DNA of 64,000 nt from CAHJXG01 sp965277495 (GTDB lineage Bacteria; Pseudomonadota; Alphaproteobacteria; Acetobacterales; Acetobacteraceae): assembly GCA_965277495.1 (NCBI GenBank), contig OZ255824.1, forward strand, positions 4,278,001 to 4,342,000, given 5' to 3'. Positions 42,193-50,889 of the stretch are shown piece after piece. The notes beneath the pieces were generated by a model that worked only from the letters and a program-made list of their open reading frames with translations, ran no database searches and was not told the origin of the DNA. Position 1 is the stretch's first letter. The number at the start of each line of letters is the position of its first letter. A program made the position numbers and the translations under genes.

Positions 42193-44376
42193 CTAATTCC
42201 CCATCCAGGCTGGAAAGAAGCGCTCATGCGCCGCCCGCAGCTCTTCTAGGGATATGGCGACGCCGCCGGGCAGTGTCAAATGCTCCCCGCCCGCATGGCC
42301 GAGGCGCATTGCCGGCACTCCCGCGACGCCGGCGGCGGCCAACGTGGCGTGCGCGTCGGCGACGGCGAGCACATAGCGGGCCTGGTCCTCGCCGAACCAG
42401 AATGCATGCGCTGCAATTCCACCGGGCGGCGTCGCCAGGGCCGCGCCGATCCGTCCGCCCAACGCCATCTCGGCCACGGCGATCAACAGGCCGCCGTCCG
42501 AAACGTCGTGGCAGGCGCGCACCCGACCGGCGAGGATCTCGCCGCGCACGAAATCGCCGTTGCGGCGTTCGGCCACGAGGTCGACCGGCGGCGGCGGACC
42601 ATCCTCCCGGCCAGCGATCTCGCGCAGCCAAAGCGACTGGCCGAGCCAACCCTGCGTCGCACCCACCAGCACCAGATCGAGCCCCGGCTGCAGCGCCAGG
42701 CCGACGCAGCTTCGTGCATCCTCCAACACGCCAAGGCCGCCAATTGCCGGCGTCGGCAGGATGCCCTGGCCATCGGTTTCGTTGTACAGGCTCACATTCC
42801 CGCTCACGACCGGGAAGTCCAGCGCCCGGCACGCCACCGTCATGCCGCGTATGCTGGCGGCGAACTGGCCCATGATCTCCGGCTTCTCGGGATTGCCGAA
42901 GTTCATATTGTCGGTGATCGCCAGCGGGGTCGCGCCGACCGCCGTCAGGTTGCGCCACGCCTCGGCCACGGCCTGCATGCCGCCGGCCTCGGCGTCCGCG
43001 GCGCAATACCGCGGCGTGCAGTCGGTGGTCAGCGCCAATGCCCGCTCAAGGCCCTCGATGCGCACCACGGCCGCATCGGCGCCGCCGGGCCGCTGCACGG
43101 TTTGGCCGCCGATCGTGCTGTCATACTGGTTCCACACCCATGCGCGGGAGCACAGGTCGGGGCAGGCGATCAGGGCCAGCAGCGCCGGGGCCAACCCGGC
43201 CGGATCGTCCACCTGGCCCAAAGCAACCGGCTTTGGCGTCTCGGATGTGGGCCGGTGATAGAGCGGCGCCTGCTCGGCGAGCGGCTCCAGCGCAATGTCC
43301 GCTTCGACCACGCCGCGGTGCCGCACCACAATGCGCCCGGTGTCCGTCAGGTGGCCGATCACGGCGAAATCCAGCTCCCATTTGTCGAAGATGGCCCGTG
43401 CCACGTCCTGCCGGTCGGGGCGCAGCACCATCAACATACGCTCCTGGCTTTCGGACAGCATCATCTCATAGGCCGTCATCGCCGCCTCGCGCTGCGGCAC
43501 CTGGTCCAGGTCCAGCTCGATGCCGACGCTGCCCTTGCCGGCCATCTCCACGCTGCTGCTCGTCAGCCCGGCGGCGCCCATGTCCTGGATCGCCACGATC
43601 GCATCCGTCGCCATCAGCTCGAGGCAAGCCTCGATCAGCAGCTTTTCGGTGAAGGGGTCGCCGACCTGCACGGTGGGGCGCTTTTCGTCCGAGTCGGCGC
43701 CGAACTCCGCGCTGGCCATCGTGGCGCCGTGGATGCCGTCCCGCCCGGTCTTCGAGCCCACATAGACGACGGGGTTGCCGACCCCCGCGGCGGCGCTGAG
43801 GAAAATACGGCCGCGCGGCGCGATGCCGACCGTCATCGCGTTGACCAGAGGGTTGCCGTTGTAGGCCGGGTGGAAATTCACCTCGCCGCCCACCGTCGGC
43901 ACTCCGACGCTGTTGCCGTAGCCGCCGATGCCGCGCACCACGCCGTCGACGACGCGCCGTGTCCGGGGGTCGTCGGGGTGGCCGAACCGCAGCGCGTTCA
44001 GGTTGGCGACCGGACGCGCGCCCATGGTGAAGACATCGCGCAGGATACCGCCGACGCCGGTCGCGGCGCCCTGGTACGGCTCGATGAAGCTCGGGTGGTT
44101 ATGGCTCTCCATCTTGAAGATGGCGGCCAGGCCGTCGCCGATGTCGACGACGCCGGCGTTCTCGCCGGGTCCGTGGATGACCCACGGGGCAGTGGTCGGA
44201 AGCTGTTTCAGCCAGACGCGGCTGGATTTGTAGCTGCAATGCTCGGACCACATCACGCTGAAGATGCCGAGTTCGGTCAGGCTTGGGGTGCGGCCCATGA
44301 TGGCCAGCACGCGGGCGTATTCATCGGCGCTGAGGCCGAACTCGCGCGCCAGGCCCTGGTTCACCTCGCGGGCCAT
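42193..44376 (-). CDS. purL: Phosphoribosylformylglycinamidine synthase subunit PurL (small type)
   Basis: A 727-residue ATP-dependent synthetase subunit acting with PurS and PurQ to make FGAM from FGAR. It has two PurM-like halves: MWSEHCSYKSSRVWL, SHNHPSFIEPYQGAATGVGG and MGARPVANLNALRFG in the first, VVSGNVSLYNETDGQGI and ARACHDVSDGGLL-type text in the second. Length matches the small PurL, not the fused 1300-residue form. The ATG overlaps the purQ stop (TAATG). Confidence 0.96.
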   Translation of the reverse strand: MAREVNQGLAREFGLSADEYARVLAIMGRTPSLTELGIFSVMWSEHCSYKSSRVWLKQLPTTAPWVIHGPGENAGVVDIGDGLAAIFKMESHNHPSFIEPYQGAATGVGGILRDVFTMGARPVANLNALRFGHPDDPRTRRVVDGVVRGIGGYGNSVGVPTVGGEVNFHPAYNGNPLVNAMTVGIAPRGRIFLSAAAGVGNPVVYVGSKTGRDGIHGATMASAEFGADSDEKRPTVQVGDPFTEKLLIEACLELMATDAIVAIQDMGAAGLTSSSVEMAGKGSVGIELDLDQVPQREAAMTAYEMMLSESQERMLMVLRPDRQDVARAIFDKWELDFAVIGHLTDTGRIVVRHRGVVEADIALEPLAEQAPLYHRPTSETPKPVALGQVDDPAGLAPALLALIACPDLCSRAWVWNQYDSTIGGQTVQRPGGADAAVVRIEGLERALALTTDCTPRYCAADAEAGGMQAVAEAWRNLTAVGATPLAITDNMNFGNPEKPEIMGQFAASIRGMTVACRALDFPVVSGNVSLYNETDGQGILPTPAIGGLGVLEDARSCVGLALQPGLDLVLVGATQGWLGQSLWLREIAGREDGPPPPVDLVAERRNGDFVRGEILAGRVRACHDVSDGGLLIAVAEMALGGRIGAALATPPGGIAAHAFWFGEDQARYVLAVADAHATLAAAGVAGVPAMRLGHAGGEHLTLPGGVAISLEELRAAHERFFPAWMGN

Positions 44377-45068
44377 TACGCGGCCAGCGCCTCGGCCATG
44401 CCGGCGAACAGCGGCAATCCGTCGGTGCCGCCCATCAACGGGTCGATCAGATCCTCGGGATGCGGCATCAGGCCGAGCACGCGCAGATTGGGGCTGAGGA
44501 TGCCGGCGATGCTGCGGGCGGAGCCGTTCGGGTTCGCCTCCGGCACGGTGTCGCCGGCAGGGGTGGCATAACGCAACGCGACAAGACCTTCGCCCTCCAT
44601 CCGGTCAAGCGTGGCCGGGTTGGCGAAATAGTTGCCGTCCCCATGCGCCATCGGCGCGCGGAACACCTGGCCGCGCCCGTAGTGGCGGGTAAATGCGGTG
44701 TCGGCGCGTTCGACCCGCAGATGGCAATCTTGCGATAAAAACCTTAACGAAGCATTGCGCAGCAGCGCGCCCGGCAGCAGCCCGGCTTCGGTCAGCATCT
44801 GAAACCCGTTGCAGACGCCCAGCACATAGCCGCCCGCGGACGCAAAGGCGCGGATCGCGTCCATCACCGGCGACCGCGCCGCCATGGCGCCGCAGCGGAG
44901 GTAGTCGCCGTGGCTGAACCCGCCCGGCAGCACGACCAGGTCGAGGCCCGCAAGGTCGGTGTCGCGGTGCCAGACCATCCGTGGCCGCTGGCCGGACGCG
45001 GCCTGCAAGGCGAGCACGACGTCGCGCTCCCGGTTGGTGCCGGGAAACACGACGACGCCCGCCTTCAT
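44376..45068 (-). CDS. purQ: Phosphoribosylformylglycinamidine synthase subunit PurQ
   Basis: A 230-residue class I glutamine amidotransferase that feeds ammonia to PurL. KAGVVVFPGTNRERDVVLAL, LVVLPGGFSHGDYLRCGAMA, the nucleophile in YVLGVCNGFQMLTEAGLLPG, and the His/Glu in LMPHPEDL are visible. The start at 45068 gives the normal length. It lies between the Rap1a-like gene and purL. Confidence 0.95.
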   Translation of the reverse strand: MKAGVVVFPGTNRERDVVLALQAASGQRPRMVWHRDTDLAGLDLVVLPGGFSHGDYLRCGAMAARSPVMDAIRAFASAGGYVLGVCNGFQMLTEAGLLPGALLRNASLRFLSQDCHLRVERADTAFTRHYGRGQVFRAPMAHGDGNYFANPATLDRMEGEGLVALRYATPAGDTVPEANPNGSARSIAGILSPNLRVLGLMPHPEDLIDPLMGGTDGLPLFAGMAEALAA

Positions 45069-45078
45069 GGCAACGGCC

Positions 45079-45474
45079 TCACGACGGCAGGTCGCCCTCG
45101 CTGCCCTGGCAACGATAGGTCTCATGCAGGGCGCGCAGCACCACCCCGGACGCCTGCACGCGCATGCTGTCCGGATGCGCCTTGGCCCAACCGATCACCG
45201 TTTGGCGCAATTGGACGCCGGTGATCGCGGTCGGCACGCAAATATAGGCCGGCAGCTTGCCACCCTTGCTGCCATTGGCTGGTTCAATGTTCTGATAAAA
45301 GCTCGCCGCGTCGGAAACGCCGTTGATGTAGGCGGTGCACTCGGCCACCACGGTCTTGTCGTGCCCGGCGCACAGGCCCATCAGCCGGTTGCCGTCAATG
45401 GCGGAAAACCGATCGGCATGCGCCGTCCCGGCAGCGGCCACCAGCACGAACATGGTTCCAAACAGTAATTTCAT
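45079..45474 (-). CDS. Rap1a/Tai-like secreted protein inside the pur operon
   Basis: A 131-residue exported protein: signal peptide MKLLFGTMFVLVAAAGTAHA, then four cysteines in LCAGHDKTVVAECTAYINGV, AYICVPTAI and HETYRCQGS, the layout of the Rap1a/Tai (immunity-type) family, with VIGWAKAHPDSMRVQASGVV typical of its helix. In Serratia such proteins neutralise type VI effectors in the periplasm; many alphaproteobacterial members have no known function. Its ATG overlaps the purS stop (ATGA), and purQ follows after 10 bases, so it is expressed with the purine genes. No effector gene is nearby. Confidence 0.75.
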   Translation of the reverse strand: MKLLFGTMFVLVAAAGTAHADRFSAIDGNRLMGLCAGHDKTVVAECTAYINGVSDAASFYQNIEPANGSKGGKLPAYICVPTAITGVQLRQTVIGWAKAHPDSMRVQASGVVLRALHETYRCQGSEGDLPS

Positions 45475-45713
45475 GATGCGATCTCCACGTGAAAGCCTTC
45501 GATAACGGTATTGGCCAGCAATTTGCGCGCCATCTCCTCGGCCGACGCGCGCGCCCTTATGGGGTCCTGCTCGGCCAGTTCGAGCTCGATCACCTTGCCG
45601 GCCCGGACCTCGCCCACGCCGCCAAAGCCGAGCGAATGCAATGCGTGGCCGATCGCCTTGCCCTGCGGATCCAGCACGCCGGGCTTCAGCATCACGGTAA
45701 CGACGGCTTTCAC
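45471..45713 (-). CDS. purS: Phosphoribosylformylglycinamidine synthase subunit PurS
   Basis: An 80-residue structural subunit. VKAVVTVMLKPGVLDPQGKA, HSLGFGGVGEVRAGKVIELE and MARKLLANTVIEGFHVEI are diagnostic. A GTG start overlaps the purC stop (GTGA). It bridges PurQ and PurL in the complex. Confidence 0.93.
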   Translation of the reverse strand: MKAVVTVMLKPGVLDPQGKAIGHALHSLGFGGVGEVRAGKVIELELAEQDPIRARASAEEMARKLLANTVIEGFHVEIAS

Positions 45714-46474
45714 TGCATCGCCTCCGGCCCCTTCATGTCGTTGTTGCCCGCCTCGGGCAAGATGCCCAGCCGGCGGGCGACCTCCTGATAGGCCTCCTCG
45801 ACCCGGCCCATGTCGCGGCGAAAGCGGTCCTTGTCCATCTTCTCGTTGGTCTTGGTGTCCCACAGGCGGCAGTTGTCCGGGCTGATCTCGTCCGCCAGCA
45901 CGACCCGCATGTCGTCCTCTTCCCACAGCCGTCCGAATTCCAGCTTGAAGTCGATCAGGCTGATGCCGACGCCGAGGAACAGCCCGGTGAGGAAGTCGTT
46001 CACCCGCAGCGTGAGGCTCACGATGTCGTCCATGTCCTGCGTGCTGGCCCAGCCAAAGGCGGTGATGTGCTCCTCGGCGACCATCGGATCGTTCAGGGCA
46101 TCGTTCTTGTAATAATATTCGATGATGCTGCGGGGCAGGCGGGTGCCCTCCGGGATGCCAAGCCGGGTCGATAGGCTGCCGGCCGCCACGTTGCGCACCA
46201 CGATTTCCAGCGGAATGATCTCAACTTCGCGAATGAGTTGCTCCCGCATGTTGAGGCGCCGGACGAAGTGCGTCGGCACACCGATCTCCGCCAGCCGCAT
46301 CATCAGGTACTCGCTGATGCGGTTGTTTAGCACGCCCTTGCCGGTGATGGTGCCCTTCTTGGCGCCGTTCCCGGCGGAGGCGTCGTCCTTGAAGTATTGC
46401 ACGAGGGTGCCCGGCTCTGGACCCTCGAACAGCACCTTGGCCTTGCCTTCATAGAGTTGCCGGCGGCGTGCCAT
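45710..46474 (-). CDS. purC: SAICAR synthase
   Basis: A 254-residue enzyme joining aspartate to CAIR with ATP. MARRRQLYEGKAKVLFEGPE, FKDDASAGNGAKKG, VPTHFVRRLNMREQLIRE, EIVVRNVAAGSLSTRLG and DFKLEFGRLWEEDDM through LADEISPDNCRLWD are conserved in PurC. The start at 46474 gives the expected length; an upstream ATG at 46492 adds six residues. It heads the purC-purS-tai-purQ-purL transcript. Confidence 0.95.
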   Translation of the reverse strand: MARRRQLYEGKAKVLFEGPEPGTLVQYFKDDASAGNGAKKGTITGKGVLNNRISEYLMMRLAEIGVPTHFVRRLNMREQLIREVEIIPLEIVVRNVAAGSLSTRLGIPEGTRLPRSIIEYYYKNDALNDPMVAEEHITAFGWASTQDMDDIVSLTLRVNDFLTGLFLGVGISLIDFKLEFGRLWEEDDMRVVLADEISPDNCRLWDTKTNEKMDKDRFRRDMGRVEEAYQEVARRLGILPEAGNNDMKGPEAMQ

Positions 46475-46589
46475 GCCCGCGATCCTTTTCATCACGCGGC
46501 CCAGATCGGCCACGCACGCGGGGGATATAGCAGGGGGGCGTTGCGCCCGCCACGCCTGCGGCATGCACGGCTGGGAAGCGGGGCCAAGG

Positions 46590-47324
46590 TCAACGGGGCG
46601 CGCCCATCGAAACCGGCGCGAACGGCGTTTGGTCCGGCGGACCGGCGGCGAACAGCCACAACCCGGCGCCTTCGGCTGGCAGGGCGACAAGGGACGAGCA
46701 TATGGTCCCGAAACCATCGCGCGGCGGCACGTTCAGCGCCGCATCGGGCGCACCGGAGCGGTCGGCCAGCAGCGCTTGCCACCCTGCCCAGTCCGCATGT
46801 GCCGGGTCCGGGGCCGCCGCCGCGGCGAACCGGGGCAGGTGCGCCTTGGTCCGCGGGCTGTCGAGATCGTTCGGATCATGCGCCGTGACCATATGTAGCC
46901 CCGGCGCAAGCGCCCAACCTTCCGTCCGGCCATGGCCGAGGCCGCGGATGAAGTGCGCCGAGTCCCGGTCGGCGACGACCATGTTGAAGCTGCGATACGC
47001 CGCGCCATCCAGCGCCAGCAACGCCGTGGCGGCCGCGGCGGCGGACTCGTGCTGCATCGCCAGCAGCGGCAGCCCGCCCCGGCTCAGCTTGCCCGGCGCC
47101 GGCCCCAAGCTACCGGGCCGGTTCAGCACCGCGGCCACCAGCCCGCCACGCATGGCCATCCAGGTGCCGCCGCCGAGCCGGTCGCGGCCCGCGACGACTC
47201 CAGGCTGCTGCGGCCAATGCTCGCTGGGTGCGTCCCAAAGCCGGTCCAACCTTTCGTCACGGTTGGCAGCGATCAGGACCGGCCAGGCATGGCCGGGCCG
47301 CAGCAAGAGGATGACGGTGCACAC
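46590..47324 (-). CDS. NRDE family protein (TANGO2-like)
   Basis: A 244-residue protein. The name motif is IAANRDERLDR, preceded by MCTVILLLRP, and GGGTWMAMRGGLVAAVLNRP follows, all characteristic. The N-terminal Cys2 suggests an Ntn-hydrolase-like fold. The eukaryotic homologue TANGO2 has been linked to lipid and haem handling, while the bacterial function is unknown. It sits between the purine genes without coupling. Confidence 0.9.
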   Translation of the reverse strand: MCTVILLLRPGHAWPVLIAANRDERLDRLWDAPSEHWPQQPGVVAGRDRLGGGTWMAMRGGLVAAVLNRPGSLGPAPGKLSRGGLPLLAMQHESAAAAATALLALDGAAYRSFNMVVADRDSAHFIRGLGHGRTEGWALAPGLHMVTAHDPNDLDSPRTKAHLPRFAAAAAPDPAHADWAGWQALLADRSGAPDAALNVPPRDGFGTICSSLVALPAEGAGLWLFAAGPPDQTPFAPVSMGAPR

Positions 47325-47354
47325 GGCGGCGCGTATGCCACCGTGCGCCGCATT

Positions 47355-47609
47355 CTACCAGCCGCGGTGCTCGTGCTCGCGGGCTTCGTGACGCTCATGG
47401 CGCCACTCCGCATGACGCCGCGCGCGCTCGAACTCCTCATGGCGCCGCCACTCGCGATAGCGCCAGTCCTCGCGATACTGCACCGTTTGCGACAGGCCCG
47501 CACCGGACACTGCCGAAACGGACGCCGCGAACCGTGGGGCGGCATCCGCACCCGATGCCGCCACGACGGCGCCGGCCAGAACAATCAAACCCAACAAAAA
47601 TGTGCGCAT
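47355..47609 (-). CDS. Small secreted protein with a Trp/Arg/His/Glu-rich tail
   Basis: An 84-residue protein with a clear signal peptide (MRTFLLGLIVLAGAVVAAS, cleavage near GADA). The second half has an irregular repeat of aromatic and charged residues (WRYREWRRHEEFERARRH), continuing with many His, Glu and Arg to the end GW. Such tails may form a charged amphipathic helix or bind metals or polyanions. I do not recognise the family. It is alone between NRDE and purB. Confidence 0.6.
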   Translation of the reverse strand: MRTFLLGLIVLAGAVVAASGADAAPRFAASVSAVSGAGLSQTVQYREDWRYREWRRHEEFERARRHAEWRHERHEAREHEHRGW

Positions 47610-47661
47610 TTCCAGGGACCTCCTCGATCCACTGCCAACCTACGCACCGATGACGGCTTAT

Positions 47662-49020
47662 TCAGGCCGCAGCCATGGCGACTTCGTGGCCGCCGAACAC
47701 GCGCGCAAACACGTGATCGACATGGCGCAAATGCATCTCCGCGGCCATCGCCTGGTCCAGCTCCGCCGCGGGCACCCGCCCGGCCACCTCCGGATCGGCC
47801 TCCAGGTTGGCGCGGAAGCCCTTCGCGTCCGGCTGGCCGAGCCGGGTCCATGTCGCCATCGCGTTGCGCTGCACGATGCGGTAGGCGTCCTCACGCGAAA
47901 TCCCCGCCCGGGTCAGCGCCAGCAGCACCTCGCCGCTATGGATCACGCCGCCCAGGCTCTCGACATTCGCCGCCATCTGCGCGGGATAGACCGTCAGCTT
48001 GTCGATCATCCCCGCCAGCCGCACCAGCGCGAAGTCGAGCGTGACCGTCGCGTCCGGCCCGATTGCCCGCTCCACGCTGGAATGGCTGATATCGCGCTCA
48101 TGCCACAGCGCGACGTTCTCCAGCGCCGGAACGACAGCGGCGCGCACGATGCGGGCGAGGCCGGTCAGGTTCTCCGACAGCACCGGGTTGCGCTTGTGCG
48201 GCATGGCGCTGCTGCCCTTCTGACCCGCATGGAAGAACTCCTCGGCCTCCCGCACCTCGCTCCGCTGCAGATGCCGGACCTCGGTCGCCAGCCGCTCGAT
48301 GCCGGACGCGATCACGCCGAGCGTGCAGAAGAACGCGGCGTGGCGGTCGCGCGGGATCACCTGGGTCGAGACCAGTTCCGGCTGCAAGCCGAGCGCCTGG
48401 GCCACATGCGCCTCGACGGCCGGGTCGACGTGGGCATAGGTGCCGACGGCGCCGCTGATGGCGCAGACCGCGACCTCGGCCCGAGCCTGCACCAGCCGCG
48501 CCCGGTTGCGGTCGAACTCGGCGTAGTGCCCGGCGAGCTTCAGGCCAAAGCTCGTCGGCTCCGCATGGATGCCGTGGCTGCGGCCGATAGTCAGCGTGTG
48601 CTTGTGCTCGATCGCACGGCGCTTCAGCGCGGCCAGCAGCGCATCCAGGTCCGCCAGCAACACATCGGCCGCTTGGGCAAGCTGCAACGAAAAACAGGTG
48701 TCGAGCACGTCGCTGCTGGTCATGCCCTGGTGCACGAAGCGGCTGTCCGGTCCGATGCCCTCGGCGAGCCAAGTCAGGAAGGCGATGACGTCGTGCCGGG
48801 TCTCGGCCTCGATGGCGTCGATGCGGTCGAGGTCGGCCTTGGTGATGTCAGCGACCTTCGCCTGCCCGCGGCTGCGTATGCTGCGGGCGGCATCGGCGGG
48901 AATGCTGCCCAGTTGCGCCATGGCCTCGGCGGCCAGCGCCTCGATTTCGAACCAAATCCGGAAACGGTTTTCAGGCGCCCAGATCGCGGTCATGGCAGGG
49001 CGGGAATAGCGCGGAACCAT
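47662..49020 (-). CDS. purB: Adenylosuccinate lyase
   Basis: A 452-residue fumarase-superfamily lyase that releases fumarate from SAICAR and from adenylosuccinate. The start MVPRYSRPAMTAIWAPENRF is the family's usual opening. Further motifs are HQGMTSSDVLDTCFSLQLAQ, IGRSHGIHAEPTSFGLKLAG and the signature GSSAMPHKRNPVLSENLTGL. It is the first of the minus-strand purine genes, divergent to terC across about 95 bases. Confidence 0.95.
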   Translation of the reverse strand: MVPRYSRPAMTAIWAPENRFRIWFEIEALAAEAMAQLGSIPADAARSIRSRGQAKVADITKADLDRIDAIEAETRHDVIAFLTWLAEGIGPDSRFVHQGMTSSDVLDTCFSLQLAQAADVLLADLDALLAALKRRAIEHKHTLTIGRSHGIHAEPTSFGLKLAGHYAEFDRNRARLVQARAEVAVCAISGAVGTYAHVDPAVEAHVAQALGLQPELVSTQVIPRDRHAAFFCTLGVIASGIERLATEVRHLQRSEVREAEEFFHAGQKGSSAMPHKRNPVLSENLTGLARIVRAAVVPALENVALWHERDISHSSVERAIGPDATVTLDFALVRLAGMIDKLTVYPAQMAANVESLGGVIHSGEVLLALTRAGISREDAYRIVQRNAMATWTRLGQPDAKGFRANLEADPEVAGRVPAAELDQAMAAEMHLRHVDHVFARVFGGHEVAMAAA

Positions 49021-49115
49021 TGGCGGCCTCATCGGCTTGCGGGTATGCCCGCCCGCAGTACGCCCGCGTGACGGTGAAGACAAGGTCGCCCCTTGGAACG
49101 CCAAAGGAGCCTGCG

Positions 49116-49724
49116 CTGAACCTCCTGGACCTGTTATGGCCGCAACTGGCCGCCCTGGGGCAGGTGCTGCTGATCGACCTGGTCCTGGCGGGCGACAACG
49201 CAGTCGTCGTCGGCATGGCCGTGGCCGGATTGCCCGCCGCGCAGAAATCACGCGCCATCCTGATCGGCATCGCCATGGCGACGGTGTTGCGGATCGGCTG
49301 CGCGCTGGTCACGCTTGAGCTGCTGGCGGTCGTCGGGCTGATCTTCGCTGGCGGCCTGCTGTTGCTGTGGGTGTCCTGGCGCATGTACCGGGAGCTGCGC
49401 GGCCCCCGCCATGACGCGTCCGTCCCGGCGAGTGCGCCGGTGAAGACCATGCGGCAGGCATTGCTGCAGATCGTGCTGGCCGACATTTCCATGAGCGTCG
49501 ACAACGTGCTGGCGGTCGCCGGGGCGTCCCGCGAGCATCCGTGGGTCCTGGTGCTCGGCCTTACGATATCGGTCGTGCTCATGGGCGTTGCGGCGCGGCT
49601 GGTCGCGGACCTGCTGGAGCGGCACCGGTGGATCGCCTGGGTCGGCCTGGCGGTGGTCGTGTATGTCGCGCTCGAGTTGATTTGGGACGGCGCGAACGAC
49701 ATCTCGGCGCATCTGCCGGCGTGA
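49116..49724 (+). CDS. TerC family integral membrane protein
   Basis: A protein of about 202 residues with several helices. The conserved acidic intramembrane motifs are IDLVLAGDNAVVVGMAVAGL and LADISMSVDNVLAVAGA, both characteristic of TerC/YjbE-type metal (often Mn) exporters. No ATG or GTG is well placed for a short start. AAAGGAG at 49103-49109 is followed after six bases by CTG (49116), which is taken as the start; a GTG at 49068 would add 16 residues. The function as an ion exporter is inference from the family. Confidence 0.87.
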   Translation: MNLLDLLWPQLAALGQVLLIDLVLAGDNAVVVGMAVAGLPAAQKSRAILIGIAMATVLRIGCALVTLELLAVVGLIFAGGLLLLWVSWRMYRELRGPRHDASVPASAPVKTMRQALLQIVLADISMSVDNVLAVAGASREHPWVLVLGLTISVVLMGVAARLVADLLERHRWIAWVGLAVVVYVALELIWDGANDISAHLPA

Positions 49725-49731
49725 ATGCTGG

Positions 49732-50487
49732 CTAAAGCAAGCCCTCGCGACGAAAGCTGAACCAGCGTCCGTTGCCGACAATCACATGGTCATGCAGCGT
49801 GATGGACAAGGCTGCCGCCGCTTGCTTCACGAGCCCGGTCATCTCGATGTCGCCGCGGGACGGGCTGGGGTCGCCACTCGGATGGTTATGCACCAAGATC
49901 AATGCGGTCGCGTGCAGTTCCAACGCGCGCTTGACCACTTCGCGGGGATAGACCGGGGTATGGTTCACCGTGCCGCGCGCCTGCGCCTCGTCGGCGAGCA
50001 GGCGGTTGCGGCTGTCGAGGAACAGGATGCGAAACTGCTCGACGCGCTCCCGCGCCAGCACGGCGGTCAAGTAGTCGATCAGCCGGTCCCAATTCTCCAG
50101 CACCGGCTGGTTCAGCACTTCGGCCCGCACCAGCCGCAGCGCCGCGGCCTGGATGGTCTTCAACGCCGCAGCACCTGCGTCGCCCATGCCTTCGACGCTG
50201 CGCAATTCGGTCAATGGGGCGGACACCGCGCCGGCGAAGCTGCCGAATCGTGTCAACAGGGCGCGGGCAATCGGCTTGGTGTCGCGCCGGGGCAGCGCGA
50301 GGAACAGCACCATCTCGAGCAGTTCATGATCCGCCACGCTGTCCGGGCCGCCGGTCAGCAGGCGTGCGCGCATGCGGTTGCGGTGGCCTTCCGCGCTGAT
50401 CGGCGACGGCGGGGCTGGATCGGGCTGCTGCAGCGGACTCGCCAGCGGTTCCAGTTGCAGGCGCCGGTTGCCCGGAGTTTCAGCCAC
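49732..50487 (-). CDS. radC: RadC family JAB-domain protein
   Basis: A 251-residue protein with an N-terminal helix-hairpin-helix part (LRSVEGMGDAGAAALKTIQA) and a C-terminal JAB/MPN domain with the metalloprotease-like motif ILVHNHPSGDPSPSRGD (HxH...D) preceded by GTVNHTPVYPREVVKRALE. Despite the name, a DNA repair role is unproven. It is the last gene of map-thioesterase-radC, with a 3-base gap from the thioesterase. Confidence 0.93.
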   Translation of the reverse strand: MAETPGNRRLQLEPLASPLQQPDPAPPSPISAEGHRNRMRARLLTGGPDSVADHELLEMVLFLALPRRDTKPIARALLTRFGSFAGAVSAPLTELRSVEGMGDAGAAALKTIQAAALRLVRAEVLNQPVLENWDRLIDYLTAVLARERVEQFRILFLDSRNRLLADEAQARGTVNHTPVYPREVVKRALELHATALILVHNHPSGDPSPSRGDIEMTGLVKQAAAALSITLHDHVIVGNGRWFSFRREGLL

Positions 50488-50490
50488 GCA

Positions 50491-50889
50491 TCACGTGGCG
50501 GCCTGCCAGCGGCCGAGGCTTTCCCGCCATGCACCCGAAAGCGGCACGGCCCGGCGCGCGGCGCGGTCCATGACGACCAGGATCGTCGTCGCGCGGGCGC
50601 ATAGCTCACCCTCGAGTATCAGGCGCTGGTGCAGCGTGAACGAACGGTCGCCGATCCGCGCGACCTCCGTCTCGATCGCGACGGCGCCGGGCCAGGCCAT
50701 CTCGCGCAGGAAATCCAGTTCCAGCCGCACGATGACCAGCGCCGCGGTCTCCGACTCGATGGGCAGCCCAGCCTCGAGCGCCAATTCCGACCGGCCCTGC
50801 TCCAGCATGACGGCGAACACCGCATTGTTCACATGGCCCAACCGGTCGGTGTCGTTGAAGCGCAGCCGGTGGGTGGTCGAATGGATCAT
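50491..50889 (-). CDS. Acyl-CoA thioesterase, 4HBT hotdog fold
   Basis: A 132-residue hotdog-fold protein. HRLRFNDTDRLGHVNNAVFA contains the catalytic Asp of the 4-hydroxybenzoyl-CoA thioesterase type (TDxxGHVNN), followed by LVIVRLELDFLREMAWPG and SFTLHQRLILEGELCARATT. It hydrolyses short or aromatic acyl-CoAs, or YbgC-like substrates. The ATG overlaps the map stop (ATGA). Confidence 0.88.
   Translation of the reverse strand: MIHSTTHRLRFNDTDRLGHVNNAVFAVMLEQGRSELALEAGLPIESETAALVIVRLELDFLREMAWPGAVAIETEVARIGDRSFTLHQRLILEGELCARATTILVVMDRAARRAVPLSGAWRESLGRWQAAT

Noticed and set aside
42280..44571. A 763-codon open frame on the plus strand
   Set aside because: It lies antisense to purL and purQ and its product is His/Arg/Gly/Ala-rich without domains, a typical shadow in GC-rich DNA. 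The same holds for the long antisense frames over glmU/gabD (22718-24559), cysS (33770-35362) and M20 (15753-17477).
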